This document shows, piece by piece, positions 55,680 through 63,497 of a stretch of DNA of 64,000 bases. The notes under the pieces were generated by a model, which did not search any database, was not told the DNA's origin, and worked only from the letters and a program-made list of their open reading frames with translations. Positions within the stretch are counted from its first letter, which is position 1. Every line of letters begins with the position of its first letter. Source of the DNA: Actinomycetota bacterium (GTDB taxonomy: Bacteria > Actinomycetota > Actinomycetes > S36-B12 > UBA5976); contig JAPLBY010000011.1 in NCBI GenBank assembly GCA_026392515.1, positions 81,311 to 145,310 on the forward strand. The letters run 5' to 3'. The position numbers were made by a program, and so were the translations under genes.

Positions 55680-56378
55680 ATGAGAGTGCTTTTAATAAGT
55701 CATGAAGAGGCCGGTAAGCCAGGAGTTGTTGGAGAGATTCTCGACTCACGTGGAATCGAAACTGAGCGACACATCATTCTTGGTGCTGACGGTGAACTCG
55801 ATTTAAATTTTCCAGATCCTACGGAATTTGATTTCATTATTTCCTTCGGATCTTTTTACAGCGCGTATGATCCCGAGGTCGCTACTTGGGTGGACGCCGA
55901 AGAGGAACTGATTACTCAGACTCTTGATAAGGAAGTTCCATTTCTTGGTGTTTGCTTCGGTGGTCAAGTGTTGGCGAAAGCTGTCGGTGGCAGTGTTGAA
56001 AAATCTGATGAACTTGAACTAGGTGAACTGCACATAAAGGAAACTTCACATGGGTTACCGTTCCCGGAAGGCCCTTGGTTTTCCTGGCATGGAGATCGCA
56101 TGATTTTGCCGGACCACATTGAAGTGCTGGCCGAGACCCCGTCTGCTGTTCAAGTCTTCCGCCATAAAACTGCGGTTGGTCTGCAGTTTCACCCAGAAGC
56201 AACTCCCGATTTAGTTCAGGGCTGGCTCGACATTGGCGGGGCTAACTATCTACCCGCTGGGGTGACTTCTGAAACTTTAATGTCCGAAGTAAACAACATG
56301 GCTCAAGATGCTGCAGACAACTGCGAAGCCTTGGTCGACTGGTTTATTTCAGAATATGTAACTACTAAAAAGTCTTAA
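55680..56378 (+). CDS. Class I glutamine-amidotransferase-like hydrolase, copy 1
   Basis: This 232-residue protein has the GATase class I catalytic triad: C92 in LGVCFGGQ, H171 and E173 in FHPEA. No synthetase domain is attached. By analogy with AtdA2 it may cleave the gamma-glutamyl bond of the product of the ligase encoded 5 bp upstream, or regulate glutamine use. It is paralogous to the protein at 60121. Its stop overlaps that of the acyl-CoA dehydrogenase gene by 4 nt. Confidence 0.88.
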   Translation: MRVLLISHEEAGKPGVVGEILDSRGIETERHIILGADGELDLNFPDPTEFDFIISFGSFYSAYDPEVATWVDAEEELITQTLDKEVPFLGVCFGGQVLAKAVGGSVEKSDELELGELHIKETSHGLPFPEGPWFSWHGDRMILPDHIEVLAETPSAVQVFRHKTAVGLQFHPEATPDLVQGWLDIGGANYLPAGVTSETLMSEVNNMAQDAADNCEALVDWFISEYVTTKKS

Positions 56379-57529
56379 TAAGACTTAGGTAAGCCCAGTA
56401 CGTGCTGTCCGATGTAGGCCATAACCAAGTTGTTGTTGATTGGGGCAACTTGGTAAAGCCTGGTTTCCCGAAACTTGCGCTCAATGTCATACTCTTCTGC
56501 AAATCCCATACCGCCATGCGTATCAATCGCAGCGTTACCAGCCACCCACGATGCTTCTGCAGCTAAGAACTTCGCGGTGTTGGCTTGAGCGCCACAATCT
56601 TCGCCGGCATCAAAACGAGCGGCTGCATCAAACCTAACTAGGTCTGCAGCTCGTAGTTGCATGTAAGAGCGAGCTAACGGAAATTGAACACCTTGATTCT
56701 TTCCAATGGGCCCACCAAAGATTTCTCGGCTATTTGCATATGCGACAGCACGATCCAAGAAGAAGCGACCATCACCAATACATTCAGCTGCGATCAAAAT
56801 TCGTTCAGCATTCATGCCATCCAAAATATATTTGAAGCCACGCCCCTCTTCACCAATTAATGAGTCTTCAGGGATTATTACATTGTCGAAAAACACTTCG
56901 GTTGTGTTGTGATTCATCATGGTCTTGATAGGTCGGATTGTTAATCCTTCTAGATTTCGCATGTCGAAGATAAAAACTGACATACCTGCAGATGGTTTAT
57001 CGTTTTCATCAAACGGTGAGGTACGTGCCAGTAGCAACATTAAATCTGATTGCAATGCTCGAGAAGTCCAAATCTTTTGGCCATTAATTTTCCAGCCACC
57101 ATCAACACGTTCTGCCTTGGTGCGAATTTTGGTGGTTTCAGACCCGGCACTTGGCTCAGTTACGCCAAAAGCTTGGAGTCGCAATTCGCCAGCTGCAATC
57201 TTCGGCAAGTATTGCTGCTTTTGAGCTTCACTGCCGTGTCGCAACAAAGTGCCCATCACATACATCTGGGCATGGCAAGCACTTGGATTTCCACCTGACA
57301 CCGAAATTTCTTCCAAGATGATTGAGGCTTCAGTCAGTGACGCACCGCCTCCGCCATACTCTTCAGGGATTAGTACTGATAGCCAGCCATTCTTGGTTAA
57401 CGTCTCAACAAATTCATCTGGGTATTTATCTGGCTCTAACGAGCGCCAGTACTCCCCTGGAAAATCTGCACACAATGCAGCGATGGCAGAACGTAAATCA
57501 TCATGTCCGGTGCTTGTCATCAAATCCAT
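56375..57529 (-). CDS. Acyl-CoA dehydrogenase
   Basis: This 384-residue flavoenzyme has the family segments QAFGVTEPSAGSETT, KIWTSRALQSDLMLLLART-type stretch and the C-terminal GFAEEYDIERKFRETRLYQ. It introduces a double bond into an acyl-CoA and reduces electron-transfer flavoprotein. In this cluster it could oxidise the acyl-CoA made from the amine's carbon skeleton. It converges on the amidotransferase gene and is divergent from the ferredoxin gene; a weak copy of the palindrome is at 57551-57570. Confidence 0.92.
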   Translation of the reverse strand: MDLMTSTGHDDLRSAIAALCADFPGEYWRSLEPDKYPDEFVETLTKNGWLSVLIPEEYGGGGASLTEASIILEEISVSGGNPSACHAQMYVMGTLLRHGSEAQKQQYLPKIAAGELRLQAFGVTEPSAGSETTKIRTKAERVDGGWKINGQKIWTSRALQSDLMLLLARTSPFDENDKPSAGMSVFIFDMRNLEGLTIRPIKTMMNHNTTEVFFDNVIIPEDSLIGEEGRGFKYILDGMNAERILIAAECIGDGRFFLDRAVAYANSREIFGGPIGKNQGVQFPLARSYMQLRAADLVRFDAAARFDAGEDCGAQANTAKFLAAEASWVAGNAAIDTHGGMGFAEEYDIERKFRETRLYQVAPINNNLVMAYIGQHVLGLPKSY

Positions 57530-57550
57530 AAACTATTTGTACCACTATTC

Positions 57551-57570
57551 AAAGTTCGGTGTGGAATGAT
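57551..57570. promoter_or_regulatory. Degenerate copy of the 20-bp palindrome (weak)
   Basis: AAAGTTCG-GTGT-GGAATGAT matches the 20-bp consensus in 13 positions, mostly in the arms. It lies between the divergent acyl-CoA dehydrogenase and ferredoxin genes. It is much weaker than the four clear sites. Confidence 0.25.
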
Positions 57571-57626
57571 CAATCCGTAATCGCTTTGTGACTTGCAGCA
57601 TTAAACGAAATCTTGAAGGATTCGAA

Positions 57627-57818
57627 ATGAAGATTGAAGTTAACCTCAACAAATGCCAGGGCTATGCCCAATGCGTGGCCGAAGCCCCAGAGATTTTTTC
57701 CCTCAATGCTAATGGCTTGGCCGAAGCACTATCTGCTTCAGTGGCCGAAGCTGACGAGAAATACGCAATTGCTGCAGCTGACCTGTGCCCGATGCAGGCA
57801 ATAATTATCAGTGGCTAA
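57627..57818 (+). CDS. P450-type ferredoxin, [3Fe-4S]-like
   Basis: This 63-residue protein has cysteines only at 10, 16 and 54 (C-x5-C ... CP), with Tyr13 where a fourth ligand would be. That is the [3Fe-4S] pattern of small ferredoxins that feed bacterial P450s. The ATG at 57627 has AAGGA 6 nt upstream and gives the family length, so 13 upstream codons are not used. Its partners are probably the P450s at 51997 and 60829. A ferredoxin reductase is not in the window. Confidence 0.92.
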   Translation: MKIEVNLNKCQGYAQCVAEAPEIFSLNANGLAEALSASVAEADEKYAIAAADLCPMQAIIISG

Positions 57819-57821
57819 ATA

Positions 57822-57841
57822 GTCTTTCGTACCCGAACGAT
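57822..57841. promoter_or_regulatory. 20-bp MarR-type palindrome, site A
   Basis: GTCTTTCG-TACC-CGAACGAT matches the consensus ATCGTTCG-TACC-CGAACGAT with two mismatches. It ends 6 bp before the TAGGCT -10 box of the decarboxylase-family gene, so a bound repressor would cover the -35 region. Confidence 0.75.
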
Positions 57842-57847
57842 TCGTAC

Positions 57848-57853
57848 TAGGCT
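57848..57853 (+). promoter_or_regulatory. -10 box of the decarboxylase-family gene, leaderless
   Basis: TAGGCT is followed by AATAAC and then the ATG at 57860, so the transcript starts at or very near the start codon. Confidence 0.55.
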
Positions 57854-57859
57854 AATAAC

Positions 57860-58672
57860 ATGTCTGAACTAAATGGATTCCTGCCTCCGCTCACCCCGAC
57901 TGGTAAGAGCGCGATCATTCCCGAAATGCCTTGGTATTACAGTGGCACCCTACTAACCGTTGAATACTTAACTGACCCAGCAAATGTTAGAGCCATCCTG
58001 CCACCTGATATCGATTTAGCTCCAGAAGAGCCAGGCGCAGTTGCTTTGATTTGGGCTGACTGGCAATCCTGCAGCGAAGGCGGCGCGGAATTACTAGATC
58101 CAATTCGCTCGCAGTACCTAGAAACTTTTGCAGTTGTGCGCTGTTCTTATGAAGGTGTTACCTACAGTCGCTGTGTAGCAATTTGGGTAACTAAAGATTT
58201 TGCAATTGCTCGTGGTTGGTACCAGGGATATCCAAAGAAAATTGGGTCAGCACATGTCACCCGAATCTTTAATCGCGGTAAAGCATCCCCTCGTCTAGAG
58301 GCTGGTGCAAAACTTGGTGCAACTTTGTCTGCTTACGATCACAGACTGGCATCTGCAGTTGTAACGTTGCGCGAGCCTTCCGAAACCAACGGATTTGTAA
58401 ATGGCCATGCGATGCTGCACAGCCGCTTCATGCCTTCGATTACCAAAGATGCTGGGCTATCCATGGATCAATTGATCACCATGCATGGCATTGATGCCGA
58501 CCTCGGGCAACCTTGGAAGGGTGACGCAGAACTGGTTCTTGGTGATTCCCAATGGGACGAACTAGCGTCGATACTTCCAGTGCAGAAAATACTTGGTGGC
58601 TACTACCGCGAGGTTGGAGTTACCTTCGCTGGTGGCAAATTAATTGCTGACCGTTCAAATCCGGCGGTCTAG
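57860..58672 (+). CDS. Acetoacetate-decarboxylase-family protein
   Basis: This 270-residue protein has the family's Lys-Lys pair in QGYPKKIG (K126-K127), where the Schiff-base Lys sits in clostridial acetoacetate decarboxylase, and the N-terminal region PWYYSGTLLTVEYLTDP. Family members decarboxylate beta-keto acids, and some catalyse aldol or dehydration reactions on other keto acids. The natural substrate here is unknown; a keto acid from the amine's carbon chain is a guess. Its stop overlaps that of the second ligase gene. Regulation by the palindrome at 57822 is likely. Confidence 0.88.
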   Translation: MSELNGFLPPLTPTGKSAIIPEMPWYYSGTLLTVEYLTDPANVRAILPPDIDLAPEEPGAVALIWADWQSCSEGGAELLDPIRSQYLETFAVVRCSYEGVTYSRCVAIWVTKDFAIARGWYQGYPKKIGSAHVTRIFNRGKASPRLEAGAKLGATLSAYDHRLASAVVTLREPSETNGFVNGHAMLHSRFMPSITKDAGLSMDQLITMHGIDADLGQPWKGDAELVLGDSQWDELASILPVQKILGGYYREVGVTFAGGKLIADRSNPAV

Positions 58673-60015
58673 TAATCCCAAATATATTCGTCTAGTTCCC
58701 AGGTAGTTATTTCACGAGTGCTTGGGTCTGGAACCTCAGCTTCGTAACGCTTAATTTCATCGCGCTTCAAAGTTAAGTGCGTTGAAATAACAGTTGGTCC
58801 CATGAGGTCAGCAAACAGCGGATCTGCTTCAAGCGCGTCCAGTGCAGCAGTGAAGGTCACCGGCAAAAGTGGATCTGCTTCATCTTCATATGCCCAGCCT
58901 TCCGCAGCCTTGTTCGGCTTCATTTTTTGCTTAATGCCGTCTAAGCCAGCGGCAAGGACTGAAGCAACCATCAGGTAAGGGTTAGCTGCACCATCACCGA
59001 TTCGGATTTCAAGTCGAGTGCCCTCGCCACGCTCAGGTGGTACTCGAAGCAATGTTGCCCGGTTGTCATAGCCCCAGTTAGCGCGACTTGGTGCCAAGGT
59101 GTCTGGCCCAAGTCGCTTGAAGGCATTGACTGTTGGATTAGTAAACGCAGTAAGGGCATTTGCATGGCTCAGGATTCCAGCGATCATCTGGTTTGCAACT
59201 TCAGATAACTCAGCGCCATTATGCATTTGGTTCTTGCCCTTGGCGTCGACCACTGAGAAATGTAAATGGAAGCCACTGCCTTCAGATTCTGCCCAAGGCT
59301 TGCCTAGGAAGGTTGCGTTGTAACCACGACGCACTGCAATGTCTTTGATCGCAGTCTTGAACAAGAAAGTTCTATCGGTAGATTCCAAAGCTTCACCATG
59401 CCACAGATTAATCTCATACTGAGCTGGAGCAAATTCATGATTACCCGCAAAGACACCAATGTCCATTTGATCAAGCATGCGCAACATGTGCAAGAAAGTG
59501 CCGTCTGGATCCACAATTGCTCCAGTTGTATAAACCCGACCAGTTCGATGCAAGGCACGTACCCATACGTCGTTTTCTTGCTTAGCTAAATAGAACTCAA
59601 GTTCGGGACCAATGACTGGAGTTAATCCGATCTTTTCGTATTCCTTCAAAACTCGCTGCAATGCAGTGCGTGGCGCAACAGGGTTATCGTCACCGTTTGG
59701 TTCGAAGGCATCCACAACTGCGTATGCAACTCCTGGCTCCCATGGGAGCTTGCGGATTGTGTTTGGATCAATTCGACTTACGAAATCAGATAGGCCATCA
59801 GAAATACTTCCATGACCATCTAGAACTCCACCGCGCGTATTTGTAACCCAAACGCCTTGGCAAAAAGCTGGGCCATGTGCAGCAGCCTTTTCCATTTGGC
59901 TAACGACCAAATCTTTGGAGCGAGGGATACCAAGTACGTCAGCGTATACAAGTCGCAAAATATCAATGTTGTCACTTTGCAATTGAGTGCGAAGTGCAGA
60001 TAGATCAAGCGACAT
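58669..60015 (-). CDS. Glutamine-synthetase-like gamma-glutamyl-amine ligase, copy 2
   Basis: This 448-residue glutamine synthetase homologue is diverged from copy 1. It has the segments LEFYLAKQ, FAPAQYEINLWHG, ESEGSGFHLHFSV and RANWGYDNRATLLRVP, and again lacks the adenylylation Tyr loop. It ends in an unusual acidic/aromatic tail (ELDEYIWDY). A gamma-glutamyl ligase acting on an amine is the best reading. The ATG at 60015 has GGAGG 5 nt upstream and the operator at 60029-60048 right behind it. It is divergent from the second amidotransferase-like gene at 60121. Confidence 0.9.
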   Translation of the reverse strand: MSLDLSALRTQLQSDNIDILRLVYADVLGIPRSKDLVVSQMEKAAAHGPAFCQGVWVTNTRGGVLDGHGSISDGLSDFVSRIDPNTIRKLPWEPGVAYAVVDAFEPNGDDNPVAPRTALQRVLKEYEKIGLTPVIGPELEFYLAKQENDVWVRALHRTGRVYTTGAIVDPDGTFLHMLRMLDQMDIGVFAGNHEFAPAQYEINLWHGEALESTDRTFLFKTAIKDIAVRRGYNATFLGKPWAESEGSGFHLHFSVVDAKGKNQMHNGAELSEVANQMIAGILSHANALTAFTNPTVNAFKRLGPDTLAPSRANWGYDNRATLLRVPPERGEGTRLEIRIGDGAANPYLMVASVLAAGLDGIKQKMKPNKAAEGWAYEDEADPLLPVTFTAALDALEADPLFADLMGPTVISTHLTLKRDEIKRYEAEVPDPSTREITTWELDEYIWDY

Positions 60016-60028
60016 AGTTCCTCCAAAA

Positions 60029-60048
60029 ATCGTTAGGGTATGAACGAT
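60029..60048. promoter_or_regulatory. 20-bp MarR-type palindrome, site B
   Basis: ATCGTTAG-GGTA-TGAACGAT differs from the consensus in two positions. It lies between a TAAAAT -10-like box (60055-60060, minus strand) and the ribosome binding site of the second ligase gene, so it covers the predicted transcription start. The divergent amidotransferase gene starts 73 bp away. Confidence 0.75.
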
Positions 60049-60120
60049 TTTTTTATTTTAATCGTTTACGGGGCTTTTTAGGGCAGAATAGAAGAAATTT
60101 CTAAGAGGGCTGAGGCGGGC

Positions 60121-60828
60121 ATGAGAGTTCTTATCATTGAGCACGATCATGTGAGTCCGCCTGGCCCAGTGGCTGAAAGATTTAGATTCCATGGCTTTAC
60201 TGTGGATCAATTCTTGGTTGTTCCCGAAGAGAAATTCGATGAGCCAAATGTTGAGCGCCAATTTCCAAATCTTGCAGATTATGACGTCGTTGTACCGATG
60301 GGCGCACCCTGGGGCGCTTGGGATGATGATCGAATTGGGGCTTGGCTAAAACCAGAATTGGATTTCATCTCGGAAGCCATTGATGCCGATGTCCCCATTT
60401 TTGGAATTTGCTTCGGCGGGCAACTACTTGCCCGCGCTTTAGGTGGCAATGTAGCGCCAGGACCCAAACCTGAAATTGGCTGGACAGTAGTACACACAGA
60501 TCGCCCAGATTTAGTCCCTGCTGGCCCGTGGTTTCAATTTCACTACGACAGATGGCAGTTACCTGCTGAAGCTATAGAGATTGCACGGAACTCAGCAGCT
60601 AGTCAGGCTTTTACCAATGGCAGGAATCTTGGAGTTCAGTTCCACCCAGAACTAACGCCGGAAATGCTTCTCGGTTGGCTCAACAACGGTGGTCGTGATC
60701 TAGTTATAAAAGATGGTCAAGATCCAGATGTACTTCTTGCTCACACGGAAGCTGAACGAGATACCGCAAAAGAACGCACCAACCAATTGGTCGATGCGTT
60801 CTTGCGCGATGTTGCTAAATTGATTTAG
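60121..60828 (+). CDS. Class I glutamine-amidotransferase-like hydrolase, copy 2
   Basis: This 235-residue protein has the catalytic triad C97 (FGICFGGQ), H175 and E177 (FHPEL), and is a paralogue of the protein at 55680. It is divergent from the second ligase gene, so each ligase has its own hydrolase. It probably removes the gamma-glutamyl group after the amine has been oxidised. Its stop abuts that of the P450 gene at 60829. Confidence 0.88.
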   Translation: MRVLIIEHDHVSPPGPVAERFRFHGFTVDQFLVVPEEKFDEPNVERQFPNLADYDVVVPMGAPWGAWDDDRIGAWLKPELDFISEAIDADVPIFGICFGGQLLARALGGNVAPGPKPEIGWTVVHTDRPDLVPAGPWFQFHYDRWQLPAEAIEIARNSAASQAFTNGRNLGVQFHPELTPEMLLGWLNNGGRDLVIKDGQDPDVLLAHTEAERDTAKERTNQLVDAFLRDVAKLI

Positions 60829-62079
60829 TTATTTCAGCGTTACCTCTACCGGGAAGCGCTTAATTCCATTAACGAAATTGCTGCGTAACCGCTCAACTTC
60901 GCCAGTGCGCTTAATTCCAGAAATTCTTGGCAACAATTCTTCGAACATGATTTTCACTTCAAGGCGCGCCAGCGAATTGCCGAGACACATGTGTGGCCCA
61001 CCGCGGCCAAAGGTCATGTGCTCATTTGGATTTCGCGTTATGTCCATCCGATAAGGGTCAACGAAAACTTCAGGATCACGGTTTCCGGCCGCAAACCAAG
61101 TAACGACTTTTTCGCCTTCCTTGATCGCCTGGCCGTTAATCACAGTGTCCTTGGAAGCAGTGCGCCGGAAATGGTAAACCGGGCTTGCCATGCGAAGCAT
61201 TTCCTCAACACCCCACTCAATTAACTCTGGACGCTCTTGCATCAATGCCAATTGATCTGGGTTATCAATTAAGTAATTCATGCTGTGACTAATTGTGTGA
61301 CGGGTAGTTTCGTTTCCGGCAACAATCAGTAGCAAGAAATACGCATGGAAATCTCTAGTGGATAGTGGCACGCCATCAATTGGTGTCTGGTTGATAAGGG
61401 TGGAAACAATGTCTACGCCCTTTCCACCAAGTCGTTGCTTTGCCAAATCGTCGCCATAGGCCCAAACCTCTAGGGCAGCTGGTGATCTGAATGGAAGCAT
61501 TCGATACTTTTCGGACTCAGGTGAGTCAAGCAAAACATCGGCATGTTCTGGGTCAGTATTGCCGACCATGCGGTTTCCCCATGCAATCAACTTGTCAATG
61601 TCAGTGTCGGGTACATCCATCAATCGAGCGAGAACACGAATTGGGAAATCGGCTGCAACTTCCTTAACAAAATCAAAGGATCCCTTGGCAAATGCATCGT
61701 CCAGAGTGCTAGCAGTTAGGCCACGCAAAAAGGTTTCATAGCCAGCAACGGCTTTTGGTGTGAAAGAGTCCTGCATTAACTTACGCAAGGCGCGATGTCG
61801 GATGCCGTCAGTTTCGATCATTGACTTACGAGCTTCCATTTGGTCTTCATCAAGTTCTTCTAGGTTTACTGTGCCTTTTTCACTTGAAAAAGTTTCGGTG
61901 TCTCGCAGCACACGAACGATGTCGTGATACCGCGTTAGCGACCAGAATCCCGAGTTCGGTGCAGGTTCATCACTCCAATGCACGGGTTTGTTCGCGCGCA
62001 ATTCGTCAAAAACTTGCCATGGTATTTGTGCTTCAAAAATATCTAAGTCCGCCAAGCTGACATCAGTAGCTGTTGACAT
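60829..62079 (-). CDS. Cytochrome P450, paralogue of the one at 51997
   Basis: This 416-residue P450 has the I-helix AGNETT (residues 254-259), ExxR at E293-R296 and the heme motif FGRGGPHMCLG with Cys365. It resembles the P450 at 51997 throughout. The ATG at 62079 has a GAGG-rich ribosome binding site and the operator at 62108-62127 lies 28 bp upstream, shared with the divergent MarR gene. A role in hydroxylating or dealkylating an amine is inferred from context. Confidence 0.93.
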   Translation of the reverse strand: MSTATDVSLADLDIFEAQIPWQVFDELRANKPVHWSDEPAPNSGFWSLTRYHDIVRVLRDTETFSSEKGTVNLEELDEDQMEARKSMIETDGIRHRALRKLMQDSFTPKAVAGYETFLRGLTASTLDDAFAKGSFDFVKEVAADFPIRVLARLMDVPDTDIDKLIAWGNRMVGNTDPEHADVLLDSPESEKYRMLPFRSPAALEVWAYGDDLAKQRLGGKGVDIVSTLINQTPIDGVPLSTRDFHAYFLLLIVAGNETTRHTISHSMNYLIDNPDQLALMQERPELIEWGVEEMLRMASPVYHFRRTASKDTVINGQAIKEGEKVVTWFAAGNRDPEVFVDPYRMDITRNPNEHMTFGRGGPHMCLGNSLARLEVKIMFEELLPRISGIKRTGEVERLRSNFVNGIKRFPVEVTLK

Positions 62080-62107
62080 TGCCTCACCTCATGCAAAGAT
62101 CGAAATA

Positions 62108-62127
62108 ATCGTTCGGGTACGAACAGT
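62108..62127. promoter_or_regulatory. 20-bp MarR-type palindrome, site C
   Basis: ATCGTTCG-GGTA-CGAACAGT has two mismatches to the consensus in its right arm. It lies between the divergent P450 (start 62079) and MarR (start 62213) genes, the usual place for an autoregulated MarR operator. Confidence 0.78.
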
Positions 62128-62212
62128 TTTAAGTTACCCGATTTCGACCCGGAACGCGACCATTTTCAAAAAGCCAGATAAAGTTGCAGGGAATCAATGA
62201 AATTGGGGTCGC

Positions 62213-62719
62213 ATGGCTGGTCAGCACACACTTGATGAAACTGAACGCCAAGTTCAGGCGCGCCTTGGCGACCTAAAGATTGATTTCGAGGCTATGGCGG
62301 TTACTTCCAACCTGTTTCGAGCCGCAAACGCAGTTCGCAATTACCTTGAGCGCACAGTTCTTGCTGAACATGAATTGTCATGGACTGCATTTGTGGTGCT
62401 TTGGGTTGTTTGGATTTGGGAGCCAGTTGAGTCTCGAGTTATAGCCGAAGAGGGCGGCTTCTCGAAAGCAACTCTGACTGGAGTTATGCAAACCCTTGAA
62501 GGTCGTGGCCTCATTACCCGCACCCGCAGTAGTAAAGATGGTCGGCTTGTTTTGGTCAAGCTCACTGCTAAAGGTCGAAAGATGATGAAGCAACTTTTCC
62601 CAGATTTCAACAAGGGTGAGAGTTTAGCTGTGGCAGATTTGAAGCGAAACGACTTGGGATCCTTTGCTGATTTACTTCGCGCAGTTACCGTAACTGTGGA
62701 ATCCCAGCGAACTAATTAG
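62213..62719 (+). CDS. MarR-family transcriptional regulator
   Basis: This 168-residue protein has the MarR plan: N-terminal dimer helices, a winged helix at about residues 60-125 with EEGGFSKATLTGVMQTLEGRGLITRTRSSKDGRLVLVKLTAKG, and a C-terminal dimer helix. It is the only regulator in the 50-64 kb cluster and is adjacent to site C, so it is the best candidate to bind the four palindromes. MarR proteins usually release DNA on binding a small ligand, here perhaps the amine or a product of it. Its stop overlaps that of the PuuD-like gene. Confidence 0.9.
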   Translation: MAGQHTLDETERQVQARLGDLKIDFEAMAVTSNLFRAANAVRNYLERTVLAEHELSWTAFVVLWVVWIWEPVESRVIAEEGGFSKATLTGVMQTLEGRGLITRTRSSKDGRLVLVKLTAKGRKMMKQLFPDFNKGESLAVADLKRNDLGSFADLLRAVTVTVESQRTN

Positions 62720-63396
62720 GCGCTTGCTTCTTTAACTAATCGAGCAAAGAGCCCGCTCTGGTTTGGATCCGTCTTTGCAGTATCTTCTGGATGCCACTGG
62801 ACTCCCCGAGCCCAACCAGTTGATTCAATTCCAACGGCTTCAATAGTTCCATCTGGACCACGGCCCAAAACTTCTAAACCAGAGCCGAGTTTGTCGATTG
62901 CTTGATGGTGGTAACAAGAAGTCGCTACCAACTCTGAAGTAAACCCGAATGATTCGTAATAACTGACTTTTATTTCTTGGACGACATGGCGATGATTTTC
63001 CGGCATGTCCTGAATGAGGTTGCCGCCACGAACAACGTTTACAACATGGAGTCCCCGACATACAGCTAGCGTTGGAATACCTTGCTGCAGCACGTACTCG
63101 GTCATTCTAAAATCTGAATCATCTTGCAGATCGTCTACATCGTAAACACTTGCATCCGGCTCTTGTCCGTAACGAGCGGGATTGATATCCCCGCCACCAG
63201 CTAGAAGTACTCCTTGATAGCCCTGGAGGCGTTGCTTCCAATCGTATTCGGCGGCAGGAAGCAGGGTTACTGGATCGGCTCCTGCATCCCAAAGGGATTC
63301 CAGCAGGGCACGTGAACTAACCACGCCGCCATATCTAAGGGCGGAGGCGGAGTTAGTAAACCGACCAATTAGCGCGATTCTTGGACGTACGGACAT
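62716..63396 (-). CDS. Gamma-glutamyl hydrolase (PuuD/peptidase C26-like)
   Basis: This 226-residue class I amidotransferase-fold protein has the nucleophile C113 (AVCRGLHV) and H202/E204 (WHPED), with the peptidase C26 segment LLAGGGDINPARYG. PuuD in E. coli cleaves gamma-glutamyl-GABA to glutamate and GABA. Here it would release the product of the gamma-glutamylated pathway. It is divergent from the aldehyde dehydrogenase gene; the operator at 63463 lies between them. Confidence 0.9.
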   Translation of the reverse strand: MSVRPRIALIGRFTNSASALRYGGVVSSRALLESLWDAGADPVTLLPAAEYDWKQRLQGYQGVLLAGGGDINPARYGQEPDASVYDVDDLQDDSDFRMTEYVLQQGIPTLAVCRGLHVVNVVRGGNLIQDMPENHRHVVQEIKVSYYESFGFTSELVATSCYHHQAIDKLGSGLEVLGRGPDGTIEAVGIESTGWARGVQWHPEDTAKTDPNQSGLFARLVKEASA

Positions 63397-63462
63397 TTCA
63401 CCAGCCTAATGAAAGAATTGCCTAGATTTGGTTCCCAAATCACTGAATTTAACGTATCGTAA

Positions 63463-63482
63463 TTCGTTAGTACCCGAACGAT
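63463..63482. promoter_or_regulatory. 20-bp MarR-type palindrome, site D
   Basis: TTCGTTAG-TACC-CGAACGAT differs from the consensus in two left-arm positions. It lies just downstream of a TATCGT -10-like box (63455-63460) and 15 bp before the aldehyde dehydrogenase start, so it covers the predicted transcription start. Confidence 0.75.
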
Positions 63483-63497
63483 TTTTCAGGGGTTGGC

